This document shows, piece after piece, positions 24,201 to 31,352 of a stretch of DNA of 64,000 bases. The notes beneath the pieces were generated by a model. It saw only the letters and a list, made by a program, of their open reading frames with translations. It was not told where the DNA came from and did not search any database. The stretch comes from Pisaster brevispinus (taxonomy: Eukaryota; Echinodermata; Asteroidea; Forcipulatida; Asteriidae). Every line of letters begins with the position of its first letter. Position 1 is the first letter of the stretch. The DNA lies in assembly GCA_023634235.1 (NCBI GenBank), contig JAMKCF010000055.1:61001-125000 (forward strand), given 5' to 3'. A program made the translations under genes and the position numbers.

Positions 24201-25877
24201 CTGTTATTGCGGTCACAAAAATTTGGCCAACTAACTGCCAAAATTTGATTATTTGTCCCCTTTGACTCTCAATAAAATGACACACACACGTTTCCTCGGG
24301 CGCAGCCATCTTGATTTGACACCTCTATCCCAGGTTACATTATTATTTACTGTGGTACGCAATGGTAATAATGGTTCGAGGTTGAAGAACAGCAGCGCCA
24401 TCCGCGGCATAACATCGGCATAGTAAAACGGGCGATTATTCTTGATTAATTTCTCATTAACGTGCAAGCAGATCAAATGGGAACAGGTAAAATGTTAAGC
24501 TATACACTTCAAACTACTTATAAACGAGAGAAAAAGTTGCCACTCGGAAGTTAAGACGAGAGTGCATGTTACAGGTTTTGGCCCACTGCCTATACGCCGC
24601 AACACCTAAACTGCTCATTACACCACCGGGACATTGACTCCCAACATGGCGCAGCCAAGATGATTGTTATGGTGATGTCAGTTGAATTGGGTCAGTGGAT
24701 GTAAAGTCCCCTATTTCAAAGGGTTGGGGTATATCTAGAGAAGGCTTCAATGGTGGGCTTTTATAACAAAAGACAGTAATGTGTATTAAACGCAGGGCGA
24801 GGAACTAGTTTTGGGGCTTAATACGTAACCAAAAGAAACACATTTTACAAGAAATGCACGATATAAAGCCAACTTAAATACTAATAGGCATAGTTATGAG
24901 TTGATAATATTTTCTGTGGGGGAAAGATTGGGTTGGGTCAATTAATCTGAGCTACATTCTTCCCCACCCCCCCCCCCAACAAACCCATATTGGTTACGCC
25001 TATAGCACAGTGCTTCCTGCTGTGTATAGTTATTTTCACCAACCTGTAAATGTTTGGATGCGTGATCACAAAGCAGTCTAACCGCTTCGGGAAAATTGTA
25101 TTCCACAGCTCGCAAGAGGTCATCCTTTATCTTTGCTCCATTCTCGAGAAGTGAATAAAGAATGGCTGGAGGTGGGGGGGGGGGGACAAGTACAACATAA
25201 AGTTAGCCCACCAGCCCTTAATTCTGGTAATTTAAGACCAGCTTGAATGAAAACGGAAAAACAAAATTATCTATGCTGAAATTGATTTATATTTTGTTCA
25301 ATCAATCAGGAAATTGAGTTCACATGTGAGTACACACAATTTAATTAATAAAAAAATAAGAGTAATTATACCCCTTCCCTGTACTCGTCAAAAATAGTCG
25401 AGAAAAAAACTTTTACGTCATAACTCATGTTTAAGTTGAGCTCCATTTTGTATGGCCGCTTCATAGCAAAAACATAGCAACACCCCACAGGTGACGTCAA
25501 AATATGATCAATTTGACGCACGCAGTCAACGGTAGAAGTGTTTCTGGGTTTTTCAAATCAATGATAGTTCGGCCTAATTTGTTTGATCGATAACATTAAA
25601 TGCGAACATTTCAGAAGTGTAAAAATATTCAAGTTAGATTGAGAAGAATGCCAAAGAGGCAATGACACCGTTTACGAGTTGATTAGATTGACTCACCTAA
25701 ATGTCCACCCTGTATGGCTATGAACAAGGCAGAGCGCCCGCTAGCGTCAGTAGAATCTATATCGAGACCAATCTCTTTGCGATTACGAAGAAGCCGTTTT
25801 ACTTCCATTAGGTCACCCGTTTCGGCTGAGTGATGGAATTTTTCAATAACAAACGCCTTAGGAACGCACTCGTCCAT
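11623..25877 (-). CDS. TRPC-type cation channel (divergent), 13 coding exons, 1007 aa
   Basis: This is a short transient receptor potential (TRPC) channel subunit. The family forms tetrameric, calcium-permeable plasma-membrane channels gated downstream of phospholipase C. Exons on the minus strand are 25697-25880, 25044-25165, 23884-23997, 22627-22926, 21594-21707, 19534-19721, 17637-17773, 16960-17096, 16021-16598, 15032-15227, 14167-14382, 13411-13568 and 11623-12205. Every junction is gt-ag with matching phase. Order: ankyrin repeats (about 10-145), TRP_2 linker with YKGMASEPY and DPVERAF (175-240), FIAHPNCQ (278-285), six membrane spans, GPLQISL (about 569), pore SLYWSVFG (631-638), S6 with VLLNALIA (672-679), TRP box region QWKFSC (695-700), coiled coil (about 770-840), Ser/Pro/Thr-rich basic tail. 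The start is the ATG just inside exon 1 (context ATCATGG); a 5' UTR exon must lie upstream. Odd points are a roughly 104-residue S2-S3 linker and missing zinc-site cysteines. The call to TRPC is secure; the subfamily is not. Confidence 0.92.
13411..13568 (-). CDS. TRPC exon 12 (CIRB-like and coiled coil)
   Basis: It encodes EEQLTSYKRVTGRLRDRYI, which sits where TRPCs have the calmodulin/IP3-receptor-binding YQ.LMKRLIKRY segment, then STTTEVSKEDLRNTRNDVVA, the start of the C-terminal coiled coil. Acceptor CTTGCTTTTCAG; it ends in phase 2 (AG|GTCGAG). Confidence 0.85.
13904..14051. repeat. palindromic MITE (about 150 bp) in a TRPC intron
   Basis: The left end CGGGAGTAGTACCGCCAC...CCCACTCTTATCGTG is mirrored by the right end AAGAGCGGG...GGGGCGACGCTACG. 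The centre has several GTACGTACA words. A partial copy of the left end lies at 27469-27520 inside another element. Confidence 0.55.
14167..14382 (-). CDS. TRPC exon 11 (TRP helix)
   Basis: 72 codons, phase 0-0. EESDVQWKFSCTAMW corresponds to the D.EWKFAR TRP-box helix of TRPCs, followed by VPSPFNLLPTPSALRRLLG (compare LP.PFN..P.P in the family). Acceptor GTTCACTTCAG, donor CTT|GTAAGT. Confidence 0.9.
15032..15227 (-). CDS. TRPC exon 10 (pore and S6)
   Basis: It encodes LFQSSVSLYWSVFGMLSL (pore helix and filter region, with LYW in place of the usual LFW) and ASFYVLVVVVLLNALIAVWN (S6). The acceptor is the last AG after a T-run at the end of a very long polypyrimidine region. AG from exon 9 plus T gives Ser. 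Donor ACG|GTATTG, phase 0. Confidence 0.9.
15231..15590 (-). promoter_or_regulatory. polypyrimidine tract of about 350 nt before the pore exon
   Basis: The plus strand is almost purely A and G (AGGAG, GAGGAGAATG words) from about 15231 to 15590. On the transcribed minus strand it therefore reads as C/T and runs straight into the acceptor of exon 10 at 15228/15229. Ordinary polypyrimidine tracts are 10-40 nt. It may simply be an expanded microsatellite, but it would also bind PTB/U2AF-like factors and can form triplex DNA. Confidence 0.6.
16021..16598 (-). CDS. TRPC exon 9 (long S2-S3 linker, S3-S5)
   Basis: A 578-base exon. The first 104 codons are a polar linker containing RKRSTPP, much longer than usual for TRPCs. 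Then WYHPQVIGSAMFAMAAAFSV (S3), GPLQISLVRM (the S4-S5 linker signature) and FFLVVGAVVLAFAFGLTLIY (S5). Acceptor TTTTTATTGACTTTCAG; it ends in phase 2 at AAG|GTAATT. Confidence 0.9.
16960..17096 (-). CDS. TRPC exon 8 (S1-S2 region)
   Basis: The remainder G plus GT makes Gly, giving VWVAGLFWQEIESISARGF, equivalent to VWV.GFIW.E.K..W..G in other TRPCs. Then comes a hydrophobic span NVFIISMFLCWISFEIVALC. Donor TGC|GTAAGT, phase 0. A closer CAG acceptor at 17083/17084 would break the phase, so the AAG acceptor at 17097/17098 is preferred. Confidence 0.85.
17574..17599. repeat. (TA)n microsatellite
   Basis: About 13 TA units in the TRPC intron, starting 37 bp past the exon 7 donor. Confidence 0.9.
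17637..17773 (-). CDS. TRPC exon 7 (S1)
   Basis: Acceptor TTTATCCTTTCCAG. It encodes IVVFIMYLASDLTFVTLLTW, then NLIILVWVAG, the transmembrane segment and the VWV.G motif typical of TRPCs. The phase-2 remainder CC from exon 6 plus the first C gives Pro; it ends in phase 1. Confidence 0.9.
18153..18320 (-). repeat. tRNA-derived SINE, family B, copy 2
   Basis: This shares with 2653-2812 the order GGAAACC, CAATCAGGTA, CCAAATCCACAT, a GGCAGGCTTCAAACCGAGGTC box, AGAGGTGAAAG. Its 72-codon open frame on the minus strand looks membrane-like but is repeat-derived, so it was not taken as a TRPC exon. Confidence 0.6.
18425..18466. repeat. (CAC)n microsatellite
   Basis: Fourteen or so CAC/ACC units in a TRPC intron. 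Confidence 0.9.
19534..19721 (-). CDS. TRPC exon 6 (HPNCQ motif and S1)
   Basis: It starts right at FIAHPNCQKVIIAQFYKRL after the acceptor TTTCCCTGCAG, then a hydrophobic span LVFSGLFLLFPVLAVLHLY (pre-S1/S1), ending KTFVRIP in phase 2. The open frame extends upstream in intron sequence, but the family alignment and the strong acceptor fix the border. Confidence 0.9.
19930..20480. repeat. A-rich low-complexity region with (CAA)n and (AAT)n
   Basis: Contains CAACAACAA runs (20060-20100), AAT/AATAAAT runs (20335-20405, 20455-20490) and long A runs. The AAT runs adjoin a LINE 3' remnant and are probably its tail. Confidence 0.75.
20500..20740 (-). mobile_element. LINE reverse-transcriptase C-terminus remnant
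   Basis: On the minus strand, frames with stops read ...LPRTR*QSFA, then ERSFSVYDTKMWNKF. This resembles the G.R.FS...PKLWN.LP..IR block near the end of CR1-like non-LTR reverse transcriptases. It is followed by an AAT-rich tail (20340-20490). It lies within a TRPC intron and is clearly dead. Confidence 0.5.
20820..21050 (-). repeat. tRNA-derived SINE, family A, in a TRPC intron
   Basis: On the minus strand: GGCAATCTCGGTGG, then GGTTCGAATCCTAACCAAGT (B box), then a CACAGAACTCG word. This is the same order as at 59472-59600. A CATCGGTGT / TACTGAGT.TACAGT part lies at 21000-21035, as in the other copies. Confidence 0.55.
21594..21707 (-). CDS. TRPC exon 5 (linker helices)
   Basis: A 38-codon, phase 0-0 exon. 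It encodes IMTVMTHPGDEDDLTNCEKT and then PKISRALDLGLQK, equivalent to the LSRLKLAIKY..KEF stretch before the HPNCQ motif of TRPC proteins. Acceptor TTTTACAAG, donor AAG|GTATAG. Confidence 0.85.
22627..22926 (-). CDS. TRPC exon 4 (ankyrin end and TRP_2 domain)
   Basis: Exactly 100 codons, phase 0-0. It encodes VLLEAGARIPTC at the point where other TRPCs carry the HD..C.C..C zinc-binding motif (only one Cys remains), then MYKGMASEPYVAMASNDPV and EIRRLAEIDIEF ... QARSSEE, the TRP_2 linker helices. The donor is GAG|GTAAAG. Confidence 0.9.
23884..23997 (-). CDS. TRPC exon 3 (ankyrin, 38 codons)
   Basis: A short phase 0-0 exon that an open-frame search with a length cutoff would miss. It encodes DTNERSSIIDCHC... 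and then HEITPIILAAQKRNFQIIK, matching the TPIILAA..NYEI segment that every TRPC has between the preceding ankyrin helices and the ..LL..GA.I element. Acceptor ATATATTTAG, donor AAG|GTTGGT. Without it the ankyrin block would be one repeat short. Confidence 0.87.
24188..24598 (-). repeat. inverted partner of the 29-kb repeat
   Basis: Reverse-complementing this segment reproduces 28975-29388 with moderate divergence. The shared order is CCAAAACCTGTAACATGCACT, CACGTTAA.GAGAAATTAA, CCGCGGATGGCGCTG, CAAGATGGCTGCGCCCGAGG, TTTTATTGAGAGTCAAAGGG. It is a 5' fragment of the decayed gene family member at 28975-31352, located in the TRPC intron between exons 2 and 3. Confidence 0.7.
25044..25165 (-). CDS. 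TRPC exon 2 (ankyrin)
   Basis: The acceptor follows a C-run (ten Cs then ACCTCCAG). The exon encodes ILYSLLENGAKIKDDLLRAV and then FPEAVRLLCDHASKHLQ, the second and third ankyrin helices of the TRPC N-terminus. It joins exon 1 as G+CC (Ala) and ends in phase 0 at a GTTGGT donor. Confidence 0.88.
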
Positions 25878-25880
25878 GAT
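25697..25880 (-). CDS. TRPC exon 1 (first coding exon, ankyrin)
   Basis: Preceded by a good acceptor (GGGTTTTCAG) and ended by a G|GTGAGT donor. Translation from the ATG at 25877 gives MDECVPKAFV, then ankyrin-type HHSAETGDLMEVKRLL and DASGRSALFIAIQGGH. It ends in phase 1. Because an acceptor lies 3 bases before the ATG, the 5' UTR is presumably in an upstream exon not located here. Confidence 0.85.
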
Positions 25881-26664
25881 CTGAAAACCCAAAGCAATCA
25901 ATCCATTGATTATGTAACCGTTGTTTATGCAAACAAGAAGGAGTGACCTTGAACACTCCAGGGCCTTTCAAGTAGGCAAGATACTGCACTGGTCATTTAG
26001 GAAATGTTACACAATTTCTACATACATTCAAGAGTTACAAAAAAACAGTTGTATACGTTTGAGATAATGCACACTTTAATTTTTGGCTACGTAGTCCAGG
26101 CTGTGCGGCAACTTCACAAACGTGAAATCACAGGTCACATGGTCTATACTGTGACGCCCGAAGAGTATTCCAAAACAAATCTGCTTAGACTTTATTCCAC
26201 ACCCCACTATTAATTAAATTCAAACTAAGTACATACATTATAGCTGCTCTAGTTGAAAAACTGGAGAAGCCCATGAAATGCATTGGCAAATTTTCATAAT
26301 GCTTTAAAGAAAAAAAAGAAAAAAACGAGACACGCTGTCAGTACATGCTGCCATTTAATAGTACTCCCATTGTCTTAAAACCAAATCGTACTCAGCTTGG
26401 TACAAAAAAGCCGGACCATTCAACTCATACTACAGGGGCGTCAGTCAACATTGGGCAGTAATTTCGAATGGAGAGGCAAGACAAAACTCTACCAGCATTT
26501 ATTTAAGTATTATTTGTGTATGTGTTTGTTTGTTTGTTGTTGTTTTTTATTTTTTTTTTTATTTACAAAAATCGGTATGCCAAATATATGTCAAGATGAA
26601 CCAAATTACAAAAACAATATTTATTTTAAGCAATTAAATCAATGCAATACATAGACATGTAAAT

Positions 26665-27719
26665 GGGTCATTCCATGCCAACTCACCTAAAATCCTGAAA
26701 AGTTTGGCAGGCTCCGTCTCAGATTTTGCTAGTATTTTTTTTAAACGATCCCCTATGGGTGCCATGAACACACGCAAAATCTTAGAATCCTACTCCTCAT
26801 AATTTTTGAGATATGACCCCCTAAAAAATTAAGCCCCGCCCCTTCAAATTGACTTTTTGTGTTTTCGGCATTTTTAGAGGTCTGTATCTACAAATGGAGA
26901 TAAGATATATAGCTACAAATTAATTTGAAGGGTATCTGGTATCACATCAACTAAATTATACTGTCAAAAGTAGCACAGGTTATTTGTATATCACGGTGTA
27001 GGGCTTTAAAAACAGAAATTTTAGCCTACGTGATGACTTTTCGTCATTTTTGAAACCCCCTAGAGCCGAGGTGAAATGTCCGATTGCTTTTATATTACAT
27101 TTGGTTATAAACTAGGTGCATATGTGTGACCTGATATGAGAATAGACCAATCATGCTTTTGATGGGTACTTGGCAGGGGTCTGAATATGGGTCCACCTGT
27201 AAAAATGCCCAAAATGCCCTTTTCAAGTGGTTATTTGACAACGTGGGACATTACTGACATATTTAAAAAAAATTCCCAATAACACTTTGTATTTAGTCTA
27301 CTTGTGTGAGAAAGAAAAAAAACGTTTTTTCAACTCCTTTGCGTAAAAAAAATAGTGAATATGCATAGATTAAGGTATTTGCTGTGTATGCCATTTAGTG
27401 ATAGCACTTGTTTACAAAAGAGCCACAGAGCCTGGACTTCTGCAGGCATGGTCTGTACACTACAGAAGCGTAGTGCCGCCACATGAATAACAAAAATCCC
27501 GCTCTTATCATGTACTTATACAAATGCCGAAAACACAAAAAGTCAAGGGGCGGAGCTTCGTTTTTAGGGGGTCATATCTAAAAATAATTTGAAAAAAGAG
27601 TAGGATTCTAAAATGTTGCGTGCGTTCATGGCACCCATAGAGGATTGTTTAGAAAAAAAATTAGCAAAATCTGAGACGGAGCCTGCCAACCCATCAGGTG
27701 AGTTGGCACGGAATGACCC
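26665..27719. mobile_element. non-autonomous DNA transposon with about 200-bp terminal inverted repeats
   Basis: The ends mirror each other: GGGTCATTCCATGCCAACTC on the left and its near complement on the right. The match continues inward for about 200 bases (GGCAGGCTCCGTCTCAGATT, GGTGCCATGAAC, ATATGACCCCCTAAAAA, GACTTTTTGTGTTTTCGGCAT). The flanks carry AAAT on both sides (26661-26664 and 27720-27723), a likely 4-bp target-site duplication. The interior has no open frame of note, so no transposase. Confidence 0.8.
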
Positions 27720-27922
27720 AAATAACGCACTTATATACAGAAATCGTTAAACAAATACAATAAAAACCCTACTAACTACGACAAAAATTGTCAGCATATA
27801 CTGAAAACGTAACTGAGTTACGTTTGCCTGAATTTGGTGCCTCGTTTGAAGGCTTTATACAGCATGAGATAGCCTTGTCCAAGGCTCTTTACGCAAGCAC
27901 CCCCGCTTTGAATTCACCAGGT

Positions 27923-28122
27923 AGCATAACAATACTGGCATGGTATTGCAGTACTTGATATAACTAGTATAACTAGTACAGTATACCGTGGGGTCGAAGC
28001 ACAATTTTTCAACCTCGTACCAAAAAACGGGGCGGGGTACGAGGTTGAAAATTGTGCTTCGACCCCACAGTATACGTACATGTTATATCAAGTACTGCAG
28101 TACCATGCCAGTATTGTTATGC
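27923..28122. repeat. 200-bp palindrome with a 14-base loop
   Basis: Left arm 27923-28021 and right arm 28036-28122 are near-perfect reverse complements. Outermost is AGCATAACAATACTGGCATG, innermost CAACCTCGTACC; the left arm has a small extra ACTAGTATA insertion. An outer pair (CATGAGATAGCCTTGTCC at 27864 and GGACAAGGCTAAGCATG at 28129) extends the symmetry weakly. Confidence 0.85.
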
Positions 28123-28599
28123 TGTATTGGACAAGGCTAAGCATGAGACAGTAAGTTGAAAACTTATTTGTTAAACTCTTACCAACAGAGCCCCTAAAGG
28201 ACATGTGGTGAAAAAAGGAATGTACACGGAAACACCTTGAGTTGATATTAAGTTTCAAGCTCACCAAATTATAACGGGCACTGGAAATAAGTTACGTCCG
28301 TGCGCTCGAAAAAAAACAATGAAATGATTCCGAATTCACGAAATGGTTTATAGTGTGCAAAAATGTATTAGACCCACACACAAAAAATGGCTTATTTTAA
28401 GCGCACAAAATAAAATTGTTTCGAGCTCTCGAAAATATTTTGAGCGCACGGAATAAAGAACTCAAGTTACTATTGTTTTCCTTTCTGGTATCATTATTTA
28501 TTGTTGACCATGTGTCCCTTTAGGGGCTCCTAAATGACATGTAGTGATATGTTTGTATCGGTAGCGTATAGCCAGACATGTTTTGACCTCTGACCTTCT

Positions 28600-28830
28600 G
28601 TTGGATTTCTATTGTATGTTACTGTGCTGTACTATCTGCTACTATCTGCTACTATCTGCCACATCGTGGGAGAATTAGCTTTTATAATTGAGACGCTATC
28701 GTGTGGATTTTATAAATTGTGATTGTCTGTTGCTAATTTAGTGGGGAACGTCCAAACTCCCACCCACCCTCTGACGAAGGTCCGGTTTGGGTCGAAAGCT
28801 AAGTTCATCTCCCCTTTTAGTTTTATAAAT
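28600..28830 (+). repeat. retroposon 3' fragment
   Basis: Contains three direct CTGCTACTAT units at 28635-28660 and ends in GACGAAGGTCCGGTTTGGGTCGAAAGCTAAG, which recurs at 3005-3045. That phrase before an AT-rich run looks like a retroposon tail. Confidence 0.35.
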
Positions 28831-28974
28831 AAAGGCCTAAATATAAATTGTATTCTTATTGTGTATGTTGTCATTAATTGGCAAAATGGAGCAGAACGAG
28901 TTTGAGGAAAATGTGACGACGTTTTCAATCAAAGGAGAACTGAATGTCTACAGTATTGCCTTCACTAGTAATAG

Positions 28975-31352
28975 GCCGTGGGCCAAAACCTGTAACATGC
29001 ACTTTCGTCTTAACTTTCGAAGGGCAACTTTATTTTTCGTTTATAAGTAGTTTGGAATGTATAATTTATTATTTTACCTGTTCCCATTTGATCTGCTTGC
29101 ACGTTAAGGAGAAATTAAGCAAGAAAAATGGCCTGTTTTGCAGCGCCGTTGCTATGCCGACGTTATGCCGCGGATGGCGCTGTTCTTCAACCTCGAACCA
29201 TTATTACCGTTGCGTACTACAGTAAATATTAATATAACCTGGAATAGAGGTGTCAAATCAAGATGGCTGCGCCCGAGGAAATGTGTGTGTGTCATTTTAT
29301 TGAGAGTCAAAGGGGACAAATAACCCAATTTACAGCAGTTAGTTGGCAGAAATTTCGTGACCGCAATAACAGATGGAAACGTCTTGATGGGAAACACCAA
29401 GAACTGGCTAAAACAAATACAAGTTTAGTGGAAAAACATGTGCCCAACGCCAGACTCGGCTCTGTGTGACACTGTACCTAATCTTTCTAAAGTAAAGTCT
29501 TAAGTTAAGTGTTAGTGTTTTGTTAAAATTAAAAGGGTAGGCACGTATTATATAAAAAATAACCGTACAACGTTACACCTGTGAAGTTTGATAGACTACA
29601 AAACGGGCAACTTTTATAGTGTAGGCCTCAAAGCAACCGTTTTTAAGTTGTTAATTACTGACAATGTGTTTATATTCTAAAAAGCTGTTTTAATACTATT
29701 GTTAGTTTAGTAGGCCTGCACAAAGAAAATAAAGAGTGAGAATGTCTAAAATCAGACAAATCTTTTAGAGAAGGTTTTAACAGAAGGCCCTGCCACTTAA
29801 TGCTTTGGCATTGTTTATTTTTAATATGGTGAGAGGTTGGGTTCTAGCATGGACAATTTTGTGATGTGAATTTGTAATCTCCTAACCTGCATTTAGTCTA
29901 AAATATAATAATTTTTTACACAAATGAGGAAAACATTTTTGTTTTGTTTTTAGATTTCAAATTGTTTTTAAACTGAAGACTGTGTGTTAACCCTAACCAT
30001 GCTAATAATAGACTTGAATCCTCCAATGTTGATATGGTTTTACACACAACCCTGGTGTCTTTCAAACTTGGCATGACTTGTGTTGATTATTATTATTTCA
30101 TAATCTCACTTAATATTTTTTAAAGGATGTCATTCTATTCTGGGTAAAATACTTTAGCATGATGTCTTTCCACCCAGGGAAACAGTTCACAAAAATACCT
30201 ATTCAAAATATTTAAAGGTAATTGTTAAACAAGTTAAAACAATTTAAGCTAAAATTAAGCAACGTTGTATAACAATCAGCAACCCACCCATATTTCCAGA
30301 TAAGGTGCTGTAATTTTTGTCTCTTCTACAATATCTTCATGCTAGTAACATTGTCATAGTTGTTCCAATCTGTCCCAATATTCATTTAGATTTTATTGCA
30401 GAGTTGTTTACAGTGTAGTAGTTTTTATACTGCTTGCCAGTATTGTGCATTAGTCAGTATCCCCCACTTAAGACCAACATCCTTTTTGAAAATGTAATGT
30501 TTACAGGTTTTGAGATAAGACGCATTAGCAAGAGCTGAAAACGTTTGGCTAAAAGGGCTACTGATGTTCAAAGCAGTTCCACAGCATTTGAAGGGACACT
30601 GGAGTCAACCCTTGAACCATCAGGAAAATCTAGTCAGCTAGCTTCAGCAGATTCACAGACACAGCAGTAGCGCAACCCACATGTCCTGCCATCCAGATGT
30701 ATTATATGTTAAAAGAAACAAGAGGATAACCAACAAACAGTCACGGAAGCGGTCAAGGGAAAGACTGTCAAACTATGAACACCAGTCAGGTTGGTATACA
30801 TTTTCTTATTTCACATTGCCTCTTAAGTTTTCCTTGGTTCTAAGTTAGTGAGGAACATAGTGTGCCTGTATTTTCCCATTGATTAAACTACATGTAAATA
30901 TACCCCTTTTATTACAGGAGGTTTGCTGCTCAGAGCTACATGTACAGAGATTCTCGACGACGAACAGATTTTGATTGACATCAAAGAGAGAAGACATTGT
31001 CCCAATTGAAGTCAGATACCACTGAAGTTGTTACAAGGACTGCATTGAGTTCCATGCAAGGAGCAAGCAATTACAGATGATGTCTTGTTCCGTAGATCTC
31101 TGCACCAAGCCCACTCGGCCATGGCTGAGAGCTACTTGATAAAAACCTAACATTCAAATAGATGACCATGCCTGCAGCTCCTGCGAAAGCACTGCAGCAT
31201 GTGCCCTGTGTGTGCAGGAAAACTCACTACAACACTTCAAGCTGCTCTTGTCAAAAGCAAACCTTGCACTGAACTCTGCAAGTGCAGTGATTGCAAGAAC
31301 TCACTCACAGACTTTGATGATAATGCCGAAGAAGATGAAGTTAAAGGCAATT
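28975..31352 (+). pseudogene. decayed copy of a dispersed multi-exon gene family
   Basis: Coding remnants appear in order, separated by intron-like gaps with AG and GT borders. At 29263-29469 an open frame begins MAAPEE and contains FTAVSWQKFRDRNNRWK. At 30660-30790 there is a CIIC segment. At 30919-31080 there is GGLLLRATCTEILDDEQILI, and then EVRYH-stop-SCYKDCIEF. At 31190-31352 a cysteine-rich end (CVCRKTHYNTSSCSC, then after a one-base shift CTELCKCSDCKNS) is followed by an acidic end and TGA. The RYH.SCY signature and a CXC-like tail are familiar from large, probably transposon-associated families in marine invertebrates; I cannot name the family with certainty. Stops and frameshifts in most segments show it is dead. 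Confidence 0.55.
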
